Positions 43,171 to 50,572 of a stretch of 64,000 nt of DNA are shown piece after piece. The notes beneath the pieces were generated by a model, which saw nothing but the letters and a program-made list of their open reading frames with translations, made no database searches and was not told where the DNA came from. The position numbers and the translations under genes are program-made. The stretch's first letter is position 1. Each line of letters begins with the position of its first letter. Source of the stretch: Advenella mimigardefordensis DPN7 (lineage in GTDB: Bacteria > Pseudomonadota > Gammaproteobacteria > Burkholderiales > Burkholderiaceae_B); contig NZ_CP003915.1 of NCBI RefSeq assembly GCF_000521505.1, forward strand, positions 1,426,001 to 1,490,000. The letters run 5' to 3'.

Positions 43171-44421
43171 ATGCTAACTGATGAGCAAATTGATTTGTTG
43201 ATGAAGTTTCGGTTGACCGCACGCCGTTTGGAGAAACGAAAGAAAGACAGACGAAGGCCGCAACAGCGTTTAGCCCCTAAGCATAAACAAGATAACCCCA
43301 AGTCTGGTAGCCCCCAACTGCCCAAATCTCAATTTGGGCCTATCTTGGCTGCCGGCCGTCCTGAATGGCTTAATAAGGGTGAGCATCATCGGTATTTCCC
43401 CCCGGCAACTGGTGAGCAGCAAGAGTGCAACCAATGGTTCAAGTCAAAATATCAGCCCACTTCGGCAGATCTGAGCTATGTTGGGCGCATTCACATTAGT
43501 GGGTCAATGCCAACAATTAAAGAAGCATTCCCAGGGATGAAAGATCCGAAGCAAAATCCCGACTACATTCGAAAACGCAGCAATCATTCAAAAGACACCA
43601 CCCCATTTTTCGTTAAAAGTATCGACAATAACGTCTTGTATTGCTTTCAGAGGGGGCGGATCGCTTGGTTCAAGTTTCCTGGAAGCACAAAAGAGCAATT
43701 TATCCCATGCTGGTTGTCGGCACATGATTTTTATTTCCCGGAAACTGGTAAAAAATTTTTCAAATATAACTTTATCGATTGGCACATGGAAGCATCGATG
43801 GATCCTTTTGTCAAAGATGGATTAATTGAAATCTGGGTCAGAAAGCCTTCTCTTGTGAGATTTGATGGCCAAACTCCAATAAAAAAAGCACAGAAAAAGA
43901 AAAAAATTAATATTGTTTCCAGCCTCTCTGGGTTAGAGAGGAAGGAGGGCATTGAAAAAGGCGCCAATGCCGAAAATGCAACAGAGGCAAAAGTCACATT
44001 CAAAAGAATTAAAAAACCTCAGAAAGTCAGACCGCATGTCGTCGGCCAAAACTCCATTGACAAAGCACTGCTGGAAAAAGAAGTGCGCGGTACGTTTCGC
44101 GTAATTTGGTGTGAGCGATGTCGAGGTGGTGAGTTAGATCACTGTCCAGAATGTGACGGAACAGGGTTCAAGAAGGTCTATGGTGCCGCGGAACCTAAGA
44201 TCTCTAACATTAAGCTCTCACACCGGCCTGCTGCGGTTGGGAGTCTTAACATTCCCCATGGTCACTTCAAAAATGCTGAACAATCCAGTTCAAATGGCGC
44301 CGGCGATCATGCGTCGATCGGAAGAAGCGATCCACTAGATAAAAGCAGAGGAATGGGCTACAGCGCTAGAGATAATGGTCTATATGGGTCTATTCCGTCA
44401 TATGATGATTTTGAAGAGTAG
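43171..44421 (+). CDS. Unrecognised protein with a CxxC–CxxC zinc motif
   Basis: 416 residues; I do not recognise the family. Visible parts: a strongly basic start (residues 10–45, KKDRRRPQQRLAPKHK), a central globular part rich in aromatic residues (ILAAGRPEWL, YVGRIHISG, FIPCWLSAHDFYFPETGKKFFKYNFIDWHM), a basic linker (KKAQKKKKINIV), and a zinc-ribbon-like motif C314-x2-C317-x7-C325-x2-C328-D-G-T-G of the DnaJ-finger type, followed by a polar, disordered tail. Basic regions plus zinc suggest nucleic-acid binding, but this is inference. The codon and base use is AT-richer than in neighbours, and it lies between an orphan antitoxin and an HEPN-type gene, so it was probably acquired. Confidence 0.75.
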   Translation: MLTDEQIDLLMKFRLTARRLEKRKKDRRRPQQRLAPKHKQDNPKSGSPQLPKSQFGPILAAGRPEWLNKGEHHRYFPPATGEQQECNQWFKSKYQPTSADLSYVGRIHISGSMPTIKEAFPGMKDPKQNPDYIRKRSNHSKDTTPFFVKSIDNNVLYCFQRGRIAWFKFPGSTKEQFIPCWLSAHDFYFPETGKKFFKYNFIDWHMEASMDPFVKDGLIEIWVRKPSLVRFDGQTPIKKAQKKKKINIVSSLSGLERKEGIEKGANAENATEAKVTFKRIKKPQKVRPHVVGQNSIDKALLEKEVRGTFRVIWCERCRGGELDHCPECDGTGFKKVYGAAEPKISNIKLSHRPAAVGSLNIPHGHFKNAEQSSSNGAGDHASIGRSDPLDKSRGMGYSARDNGLYGSIPSYDDFEE

Positions 44422-45201
44422 TAACCCTTAACGCGGGCTGACTTTTCATGTGGCGCGCGTCTTCGGTAAATTGCCAATACCTGGAATGATGCCTCGTCTC
44501 GTTTTTCGCTACATTGATGTTCGGAGCAAAAAGAAAACGTTGGCAAAGACGAGATTATCGGTTAGAAAAAATGCAAGGTCATCGGAGGTCGGGTGACGGC
44601 GCATCGGGAAATCAAGGTGCTACCGGAGCGGATTGATTCCCTGACTCGGATTGGTGTATGAGGAAGGAGCTGGCGGGAAAACAGATTGTTTTTATAATTT
44701 TTTATAATCGTTACTCAATTCGAATAGTACAAAAAACCAAAAAGGCCTCCATATGGAGACCCATAATATATGACCAAAGAGTGCGATCAAATTGCCTGGA
44801 GGTGCGGACGAAAAGTTGGACTTTATTTCCGAGCGCGCGCGTTCGCCATTAGTCCGGCGAAGAATATCAAGCTATCCATATTGATGTTCGTTGTCCTGCG
44901 GCGCACGATGAAATTCAAGCAAAACTTTCGCACGCGAACACTCCGAAGCAAGTTGCGTCTTACGCAAATTCCCTATCCTGCATATAGTCTTTTAAGCATC
45001 ATTTTTAGGTTAATGAAGGCTGAGATACACATTACACAGGGGCCATACCTGTTGCCCGTGCGCGTTCACACGCATTCGTTAACAGCGGCGACACTGTATG
45101 GCAGGTGGGCTGCCAACTTGAACGTCAACCTCGATCTTGGTTTCCGGCAAAAGCGGTAGCCCGGCGACCTATTTCAAGTAACGCATTCATTAATTTTCAC
45201 T
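44422..45201. other. Gene-poor region with possible gene remnants
   Basis: No intact gene is convincing. A frame at 44770–45159 has unlikely composition. In another frame, 44859–44996 reads EEYQAIHIDVRCPAAHDEI and more in normal protein style before a stop, suggesting a decayed gene fragment. It also holds the terminator-like repeat listed next. The flanking genes converge here. Confidence 0.45.
44718..44762 (-). repeat. Copy of the tRNA-Arg downstream flank and terminator
   Basis: GGCCTCCATATGGAGACCC (44744–44762), with the adjoining A-run and a partly conserved ATTCGAATAGTAC stretch, repeats the sequence at 48132–48173, which is the terminator of tRNA-Arg. On the minus strand it forms a hairpin followed by T-rich sequence, so it could end transcripts of the HEPN-type gene. 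The two copies bracket about 3.4 kb. Confidence 0.8.
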
Positions 45202-46464
45202 TCAGTCGTCGGGTCCGGGATATGTCGTCAGATCGAGAGCTTCCCTCATCCAATGGTTATGTCGAGTGAGGGAGATCGCCTCCTGTTTCTGGAAGCCGAG
45301 GTGCGAGAGAATTTCAAGGTTTGACAATGCCATTAGGAAATCACCATACCGAAACAATAACCATCCCTTCGCGGCCTTAGTCCTAAGATCTGCTGCTGCA
45401 TGGGCATGATAATGGCGACTGTTCTTAATATGACGAAGAACGTCGTCGGATGGCATCCGATGAAAGGCCCCGGCCCACCGGTCTCTCATTGCTTTCAGTC
45501 GATCAATCAGATCTAATTTCTTTCTACCAAAACGCATCTTGTGCAGCTCTTCCAAGGTGGCCACGTTCCAGACAAAATGAAGTACACGGTCTTTACGTTG
45601 ACGATCAAACGCATGGAAGTAGTGCTGGAGCGGTGCGGGATGCTCCGCCATAAGTTCCATCCACTTGTTTATTAACTCATCGACTTTACTCCCCACTTCA
45701 TGGGAGTAAATAAGGAACTCGTGTCGGTTTAATTGCTTCTGATTGTTTGAATATGAATCCACATGGTGGATTTTGATGTCCGGTTCATAACTGATTATGG
45801 GAGAACTATCATATATTTTCATGTCCTCATAAAACAGACGGTGCTGCATTAAAAACTCAAATAACCGCTTCAGTCGATTCATCATGTCCCAATGGTCATC
45901 GAAGATCAACCGCCTGTCGGGCTTGAGTCGATAAATCATCTTTCTAACTATCTCGTAACGCTCGGTACCACTCCGGTCTCCAGCAATTGATGCTCTGTAA
46001 GTCCGCTCCAGCGTCACATCGCTGGTTAGAACGGACTCGAACGACTCCCTAGCTTTGAAATGAAGATGCATTTCTTGAGCATCTCCGATCTTCAGATCGA
46101 AGCACGGATCGTTTAGCCATTTTTCGCTGCCTGGTAAACGAAACTCACAGCAATAGCCACCAACATCTTCCCGGATACAACCCATCGCCACCAAAGTCGA
46201 ACTCACACGAGAAGACAGAATTTCCCCTTTTCCATCTCGGGTCCAGGAATCGTAACAATTTAAAAGCGTGGCCTGGTTGTAGCGCCCTTGTAGACGGGCA
46301 AAGATTGTCGCATCTTCCAATAGGTCATCGTCAAGTTGATCGCGAAGCCGGATCGTAGCGCCATTCTTATCGAGGGTCATCACTCCCTCCACTGCGCTAT
46401 TCTCGCCCATGTGCGGTAGCCAAAAGCGCCCTAGATAGGTTTTGTCCGCATCGCAATCAGCCAA
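45202..46464 (-). CDS. ApeA-like HEPN-domain protein (phage-defence candidate)
   Basis: 420 residues from a TTG at 46464, with GGGAG eight bases upstream. The N-terminal ~200 residues open with KTYLGRFWLPHMG…VEGVMTLDKNGATIRL, which reads like the ApeA N-terminal domain (G-x-FWLP, then strand-rich repeats). The C-terminal half is helical and contains R350-H-Y-H-A-H355, an R-x4-H motif characteristic of HEPN ribonucleases, followed by AAADLRTKAAKG. ApeA proteins are stand-alone abortive-infection effectors thought to cleave RNA, so this gene may kill or arrest phage-infected cells. Family call is from pattern memory, not a search. It is in an AT-richer accessory region next to an IS and tRNA-Arg. 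Confidence 0.65.
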   Translation of the reverse strand: MADCDADKTYLGRFWLPHMGENSAVEGVMTLDKNGATIRLRDQLDDDLLEDATIFARLQGRYNQATLLNCYDSWTRDGKGEILSSRVSSTLVAMGCIREDVGGYCCEFRLPGSEKWLNDPCFDLKIGDAQEMHLHFKARESFESVLTSDVTLERTYRASIAGDRSGTERYEIVRKMIYRLKPDRRLIFDDHWDMMNRLKRLFEFLMQHRLFYEDMKIYDSSPIISYEPDIKIHHVDSYSNNQKQLNRHEFLIYSHEVGSKVDELINKWMELMAEHPAPLQHYFHAFDRQRKDRVLHFVWNVATLEELHKMRFGRKKLDLIDRLKAMRDRWAGAFHRMPSDDVLRHIKNSRHYHAHAAADLRTKAAKGWLLFRYGDFLMALSNLEILSHLGFQKQEAISLTRHNHWMREALDLTTYPGPDD

Positions 46465-46782
46465 TTTCCATCTCCCACAAGTGCCCCCATTTACTTCTTT
46501 CTACGCTCAATTCACCGACTCTGGCTGTCTATTGTATCGAAGAGAGTCATCGATAGCCATTTTTCGTGGCGGCCAGTCAATTTACCGTCAAAGGCCCCAT
46601 CACACCCGCTGCCCAGACATTATGCTGTTTGTGAATGCGCTCGTGCTAATTGAGTTGAAAAAAGCCTACTAACGTCAGCTTAACCTTTGATGTACGTGAA
46701 AAGCGAGGCAGGATCACTACCAGTGACCAACACTTCAACGATGGCTTGTTGCTCGTAAATCCCGCGCTCCAAGGGGGCGTCT
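46465..46782. other. Intergenic region between the HEPN-type gene and the IS
   Basis: Upstream region of the HEPN-type gene, ending at the left inverted repeat of the IS. No gene, tRNA or clear repeat seen. The HEPN gene promoter must lie here. Confidence 0.5.
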
Positions 46783-48088
46783 GGGCTCTTCATCATAAAC
46801 GGGGGACAAGCGGTATTCATTAAACTTGTTTTTGCAAGAACGAGGTTTAATGGAAGTAATACCGATGTCCCCCGTAAATTCTATCCTAGGATTGACTGGC
46901 GTTGTAGTCGAGCGTGTGCAACACCAGCGAGATATTCATGTCTGGGCCCGGCCTGGACAGCGCCCGCCCTGCCTGCATTGCCGGCATAAAACCGTGCGTA
47001 TCAAGGCAACCTACCAGCGCACGCTCAAGCACACGCGCCAGGGCAATCGGCTGATGATTGTGCACCTTAGCGTGCCTAAATACCACTGCTCCACCTGCAA
47101 TCGCTACTTTCGACACCGTTTTACAGGGATTGAACCGCGTCGCCGTGCGACGCAGGCGTACCGGATAGAGGTCTTTGAAGCCCACGACGGCGGCGTCAGC
47201 CAGCGCAAACTGACTCGTACGCACCGCATTGGCAGCGCCACGGTCGAGCGCTGTTATCAGTCGTTCGTTAAGCAGCGGGTCTCGGAGTTGTCCGGGCGAA
47301 GCTGCCCGCAGATACTGGGCATCGATGAGCATTTTTTCAGCCGCAAGCACGGCTACGCGACCACGCTGGTCGATTTGAAGAACCACAAGGTGTTCGATGT
47401 GGTGCTGGGGCGCTCAGAGGCCAGCCTGCGCAGCTTTCTGAAGCGCCTGCCCGGCAAGGAACAGGTACGAATCATTGTGATGGATTTGTCCGAAACGTAC
47501 CGCCAGATCGCCCGGCAGTATTTTCCGAACGCGATCATTGTGGCGGACCGGTTTCATGTGATTCGGCTGGTGAATCAGCATTTTATGCAGATCTGGAAGC
47601 AACATGATCCTGTCGGGCGCAGAAACCGAGGCCTGATCAGTCTGATGCGCCGTCATCACTGGAAGCTGAGTCGGGAGCAGAAGGAACGGCTAGAGCACTA
47701 TCTGGCCCCGTATCCGGTACTCCGGTCACTGTACGCAGCACGCCAGCAATTGAACGGCTTTCTGGTGCAAAAGAATATTCGGGCCAAACAGATTAAAAGA
47801 CTGCTGCCCCAATTGCTTAAGCTACTGGAGCAACTGGCCAGCAGCCCCGCACGGGCATTGGCTGGCACACTCCAATCATGGCTGGAGCAATTGTGAGGAT
47901 GTGGCGGTTTTCCAAATCGAACGGCATCACCGAAGGCTTCCATACTAAAATGGAAATGCTATCGCGTCGTGCGTTTGGATTTAGGAATTTTGAGAATTAC
48001 CGCTTGCGAGTACTGGCACAATGCGGTTGGAATGGAGTGATTAACAGAGTTTGGTGAATGCCCATCCCCCGTTTATGGCGTAGAGCCC
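46783..48088 (+). mobile_element. ISL3-family insertion sequence
   Basis: 1306 bp. The left end GGGCTCTTCATCATAAACGG (from 46783) and the reverse complement of the right end, GGGCTCTACGCCATAAACGG (from 48088), form imperfect terminal inverted repeats that continue as GGGGA. One frameshifted transposase lies inside. No convincing 8-bp target duplication is visible: GGGCGTCT on the left and ACCGTCTT on the right share only CGTCT in offset positions. The copy is therefore old or rearranged. Confidence 0.9.
46850..48057 (+). pseudogene. ISL3-family transposase, frameshifted
   Basis: The first frame runs from the ATG at 46850 (ACGAGG in front; an in-frame TTG lies at 46826) to TGA at 47896. It contains the N-terminal zinc motif (CLHCRHK … CSTCNRYF), the HTH (GVSQRKLTRTHRIGSATVERCYQ), and two DDE aspartates in ILGIDEHFF and IIVADRFHV. 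The rest of the protein continues in the −1 frame from about 47890 to TGA at 48057 (RMWRFSKSNGITEGFHTKME … NYRLRV). That piece holds the third catalytic residue (E in GITEGFH). The frame change therefore separates the catalytic glutamate from the two aspartates. No slippery heptamer is seen at the junction, so this is most likely a real inactivating mutation. Confidence 0.85.
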
Positions 48089-48112
48089 ACCGTCTTTGAA
48101 AACATTGCGGAT

Positions 48113-48126
48113 ATGGCGTAGAGCCT
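48113..48126 (-). repeat. Second copy of the IS right-end sequence
   Basis: ATGGCGTAGAGCC at 48113–48125 repeats the IS right terminus (48075–48087), 25 bp outside the IS. It may be a remnant of another insertion or of a one-ended event. Confidence 0.55.
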
Positions 48127-48143
48127 TTCCGATTTCAATAGTG

Positions 48144-48173
48144 CAAAAACAAAAGGCCTCCATATGGAGACCC
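48144..48173 (-). terminator. Terminator of tRNA-Arg
   Basis: On the minus strand GGTCTCC-ATAT-GGAGGCC followed by TTTTGTTTTT, ten bases downstream of the tRNA-Arg 3′ end. Near-identical copy at 44744–44762. Confidence 0.85.
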
Positions 48174-48183
48174 TAAGTTAATG

Positions 48184-48261
48184 TGGCGCGCCCGGCAGGA
48201 TTTGAACCCACGACCCCTTGGTTCGTAGCCAAGTACTCTAATCCAACTGAGCTACGGGCGC
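48184..48261 (-). tRNA. tRNA-Arg, anticodon ACG
   Basis: Minus strand: acceptor GCGCCCG/CGGGCGC with encoded CCA at 48184–48186, D arm GCTC…GAGT, anticodon stem CTTGG/CCAAG with loop CTACGAA (anticodon ACG), T arm with GTTCAAAT. All stems are intact. Its 3′ side faces the IS and HEPN-type gene, the usual geometry for an island integrated next to a tRNA. Confidence 0.97.
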
Positions 48262-48552
48262 GCTGTACTGCAAGAAAAGAATTATGCTTTAAATCTACTG
48301 TCAGTGCAAGTAAATTTTGCGCCATATTCTAAAAAATGTTGAGTTCAGGCGACAAAGGTACGATTTTGGTCTTTTTTGTTAGAAAAATGTTGCTTTTTGG
48401 CAACGTGATGTGTTGCATATTTAATTGGGTTAAGGCTAGATGAGAAGGTGATTGAGAGCAGGTGAGTGTGCTGGCGGTCACTTTATGGCTTCGTAGCTGC
48501 CATCGCGTATGGTACGCAAAGCCCCGAAAAATCGACAACATGAAAGGGACCA

Positions 48553-49005
48553 ATGATGGAAACGGTTTATGATGCACTGCGCGAAAGCCACGAAACGCAA
48601 CGTAGTCTCTGCATGCGACTGCTCCGCAGCAAACCTGGTACTAATAGTCGGGACAACATCTTCAGGGAACTGTATATTGAGCTTGAAGCACATGCAGCCG
48701 CAGAAGAACGATTTTTGTATGCGCCCATTCTGATGGACGATAACGGCTTGTCGCCGTCGCGCCATGCTCTGGCTGAGCACCATGAGATCGAGGAAATGCT
48801 GGAGGAGTTGCAGTCCGAGCCGTCCAACTCGCCCGGGTGGCTGGCGCAGGCCAAGGCACTTTCCAAAAAAGTGCATCATCATTTGCGCGAAGAGGAAAAG
48901 AAATTCTTTCAGGTTTCAGGAAAAATTCTGACCGATGCGCAAAAGACGAAACTGGCAAAGCAATATCGTCGGGATTTTGAGCGCATGAAGAAGGTGCTTG
49001 CCTGA
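48553..49005 (+). CDS. Hemerythrin-like (HHE) domain protein
   Basis: 150 residues, four-helix bundle. Metal-binding residues are in DALRESHETQRSLC, ELEAHAAAEERFLYAPIL (HxxxE), ALAEHHEIEEMLEEL and KVHHHLREEEKKFF (HxxxE). A C-terminal basic helix follows. HHE proteins bind a di-iron centre and sense or store oxygen, or repair nitrosative damage to iron centres; the exact role is unknown. Transcribed alone, convergent with the entericidin-type gene; a bidirectional terminator follows. The next two genes are a ferritin-like protein and a small lipoprotein. Confidence 0.88.
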   Translation: MMETVYDALRESHETQRSLCMRLLRSKPGTNSRDNIFRELYIELEAHAAAEERFLYAPILMDDNGLSPSRHALAEHHEIEEMLEELQSEPSNSPGWLAQAKALSKKVHHHLREEEKKFFQVSGKILTDAQKTKLAKQYRRDFERMKKVLA

Positions 49006-49105
49006 GGTTCGATCACACTAAGGCTATAACAACAGATAGCTGGCATGGCTCCTGTACATGCGCAGTAGGGCGCAATGGCAGAATATTAAATGAACTAGTG
49101 CATAT

Positions 49106-49161
49106 AAAAAAGCTGCCTTGTGCAATACATACGCCCGGTATACATGCACAACGCAGCTTTT
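49106..49161. terminator. Bidirectional terminator
   Basis: AAAAAAGCTGC-C-TTGTGCA … TGCACAA-C-GCAGCTTTT. Long stem with one mismatch, A-run and T-run on either side. It serves the hemerythrin-like gene (+) and the entericidin-type gene (−). Confidence 0.85.
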
Positions 49162-49225
49162 GGTCAATAACTAAGGTTTTCCTCTGATGATAAAGCAGGG
49201 GACAGCCTGATGAGATTGACGTTTT

Positions 49226-49363
49226 TTATTTATGGCGATCAGCAGCGCCGGTAATGGCAGCACCACCACGTTGTATATCCTGTCCTGCGCCGGAAATGGT
49301 ATTGCATGCAGCCAGGCCGAGTAGAGATACCAGTACAGCAATAAGTCCCAATTTTTTCATCAT
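49226..49363 (-). CDS. Entericidin A/B-type small lipoprotein
   Basis: 45 residues, below the size of most automatic calls. Sequence starts MMKKLGLIAVLVSLLGLAACNT; the lipobox LAAC gives a lipid-anchored mature peptide of 26 residues (CNTISGAGQDIQRGGAAIT…). The G-x-G-x-D-I-x-x-G-G-x-x-I pattern is that of entericidins, small envelope lipoproteins linked to stationary phase or stress. AGGAG lies five to eight bases before the ATG (49363; 49360 is also possible). Between the hemerythrin-like and ferritin-like genes, likely a stress cluster. Confidence 0.9.
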   Translation of the reverse strand: MMKKLGLIAVLVSLLGLAACNTISGAGQDIQRGGAAITGAADRHK

Positions 49364-49488
49364 TTATTCTCCTGTGTCGGTCTAATTACAAAGACAAACG
49401 TGATATTCCGCGATTGCGAATGAACTGTCAACGGCCAATTTACCATTGCTGGAAAATATTTCCGGAAATGTTATTTCAGTGCACTACG

Positions 49489-50061
49489 TCACTTGGTAAC
49501 AACCGAGAGCATCCAGTCGCTCAGTTCGTCGGCATGTTCTTCTTCGTCGTTCAGAATACCTTCCAGAAGGCGCCGGGTTGTTGGGTCCTTGTCGCCGATC
49601 AACTCGATCATTTGCGTATAGGATTCAATGGCGACACGCTCGGCAATCAGATTTGATTTGATCATCTCATGCAGACCGGCATCGTCATTGTAGTCAGCGT
49701 GGCTGCGGGCTAATAACGTATTTGGAGAAAAATCAGGTTCGCCCCCCAGTTGTACAATGCGTTTGGCAAGTGCGTCGGCATGCGCCGATTCTTCATTGGC
49801 GTGTACCAGGAATTCATCGGCAATGGCGGGAGACTCCAGGCCGGTCGCGGTAAAGTGGTGGCGCTTATAGCGCAAAATACAGACGATTTCTGTTGCCAGG
49901 GCATCGTTCAGCAGGCGTACGATGTCTTCACGCCAGGGATTGTCTTGCGCAATAACGGCGCCGTCATCCAGGCTTTTCTTGGCTCTTTCAATGGCCGCCT
50001 TGTTCAGTTTCAGTTGATTCGCAGTGCTTTTTTTTGCAGTTGCTTTGCTCTTTTCTTTCAT
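49489..50061 (-). CDS. Ferritin-like domain protein (bacterioferritin/Dps relative)
   Basis: 190 residues. A Lys-rich N-terminal tail (first ~30 residues, MKEKSKATAKKST…) precedes a four-helix bundle with a di-iron pattern: LATEIVCILRYKRHHF, EFLVHANEESAHADALAKRI (ExxH), ERVAIESYTQMIEL, and LNDEEEHADELSDWML (ExxH). This is the bacterioferritin-type ferroxidase arrangement. The basic tail resembles DNA-binding Dps tails. Probable role: iron storage or peroxide protection. AGGAGTTATT precedes the ATG. Single gene, next to the small lipoprotein and hemerythrin-like genes. Confidence 0.87.
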   Translation of the reverse strand: MKEKSKATAKKSTANQLKLNKAAIERAKKSLDDGAVIAQDNPWREDIVRLLNDALATEIVCILRYKRHHFTATGLESPAIADEFLVHANEESAHADALAKRIVQLGGEPDFSPNTLLARSHADYNDDAGLHEMIKSNLIAERVAIESYTQMIELIGDKDPTTRRLLEGILNDEEEHADELSDWMLSVVTK

Positions 50062-50572
50062 AATAACTCCTGTCTTTAAATAACAATTTAATAAGGAATA
50101 TCTAATTCAGAATAGTGTCAGATAGAATGCATACCGGCCGAGAATCTATGTTGAAATAATAACATTAATAGCCAAAATGAAAAATTGCTGATGCAGAAGC
50201 GGTGATCATATTTCAGTTGTTATGGCGATGCCATTGCAATGTTTTGCAATTGCGCCTGATGGCTGGTCTTTCGGTTTCAATTACAGGAATAACGCACGCA
50301 GAATACCGAAATCGGACCCGCGCAAGCCCGTCGTTGGCATCAGGCAGGTTTTCAATGAACCAGAGCAGATCGGTCTGCCAGCAATCCCTGCTTTATTTTC
50401 ATTTTTCATATCTTCATTGAATATCGCGTTACATCGTCTATTTTTCGTCTATTTCCAATTTTTTTTAAATTTCATTTGCGATGCCTTCTTCTTAGAATAG
50501 GGTTTGAACGTCGCATATGCCCGGTTGGTGCCGGGAGGTTCATGTTTGCGACAATGCGTCAGGTATCGCTCC
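50062..50572. other. Intergenic region upstream of bioF
   Basis: AT-rich promoter regions of the ferritin-like gene (left) and bioF (right). A possible short gene is listed separately. No BirA- or BioR-type operator was recognised. Confidence 0.5.
50222..50500 (+). CDS. Possible short gene or gene remnant
   Basis: 92 codons. The first ~55 residues (AMPLQCFAIAPDGWSFGFNY … GIRQVFNEPEQIGLPAIP) have the composition of a real protein, while the last ~35 are a hydrophobic AT-rich stretch. I do not recognise it. No good ribosome site at 50222. It may be the start of a truncated gene. It overlaps no other gene and ends 72 bp before bioF. Confidence 0.3.
   Translation: MAMPLQCFAIAPDGWSFGFNYRNNARRIPKSDPRKPVVGIRQVFNEPEQIGLPAIPALFSFFISSLNIALHRLFFVYFQFFLNFICDAFFLE

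Noticed and set aside
44770..45159. 129-codon plus-strand frame as a gene
   Set aside because: No ribosome site, unusual composition with runs of Arg/Leu, and it starts within the duplicated terminator flank; more likely noise or remnant sequence.
47880..47900. Programmed −1 frameshift in the ISL3 transposase
   Set aside because: No A-rich or X-XXY-YYZ slippery heptamer and no clear downstream structure at the frame change; a mutation or sequencing error is simpler.
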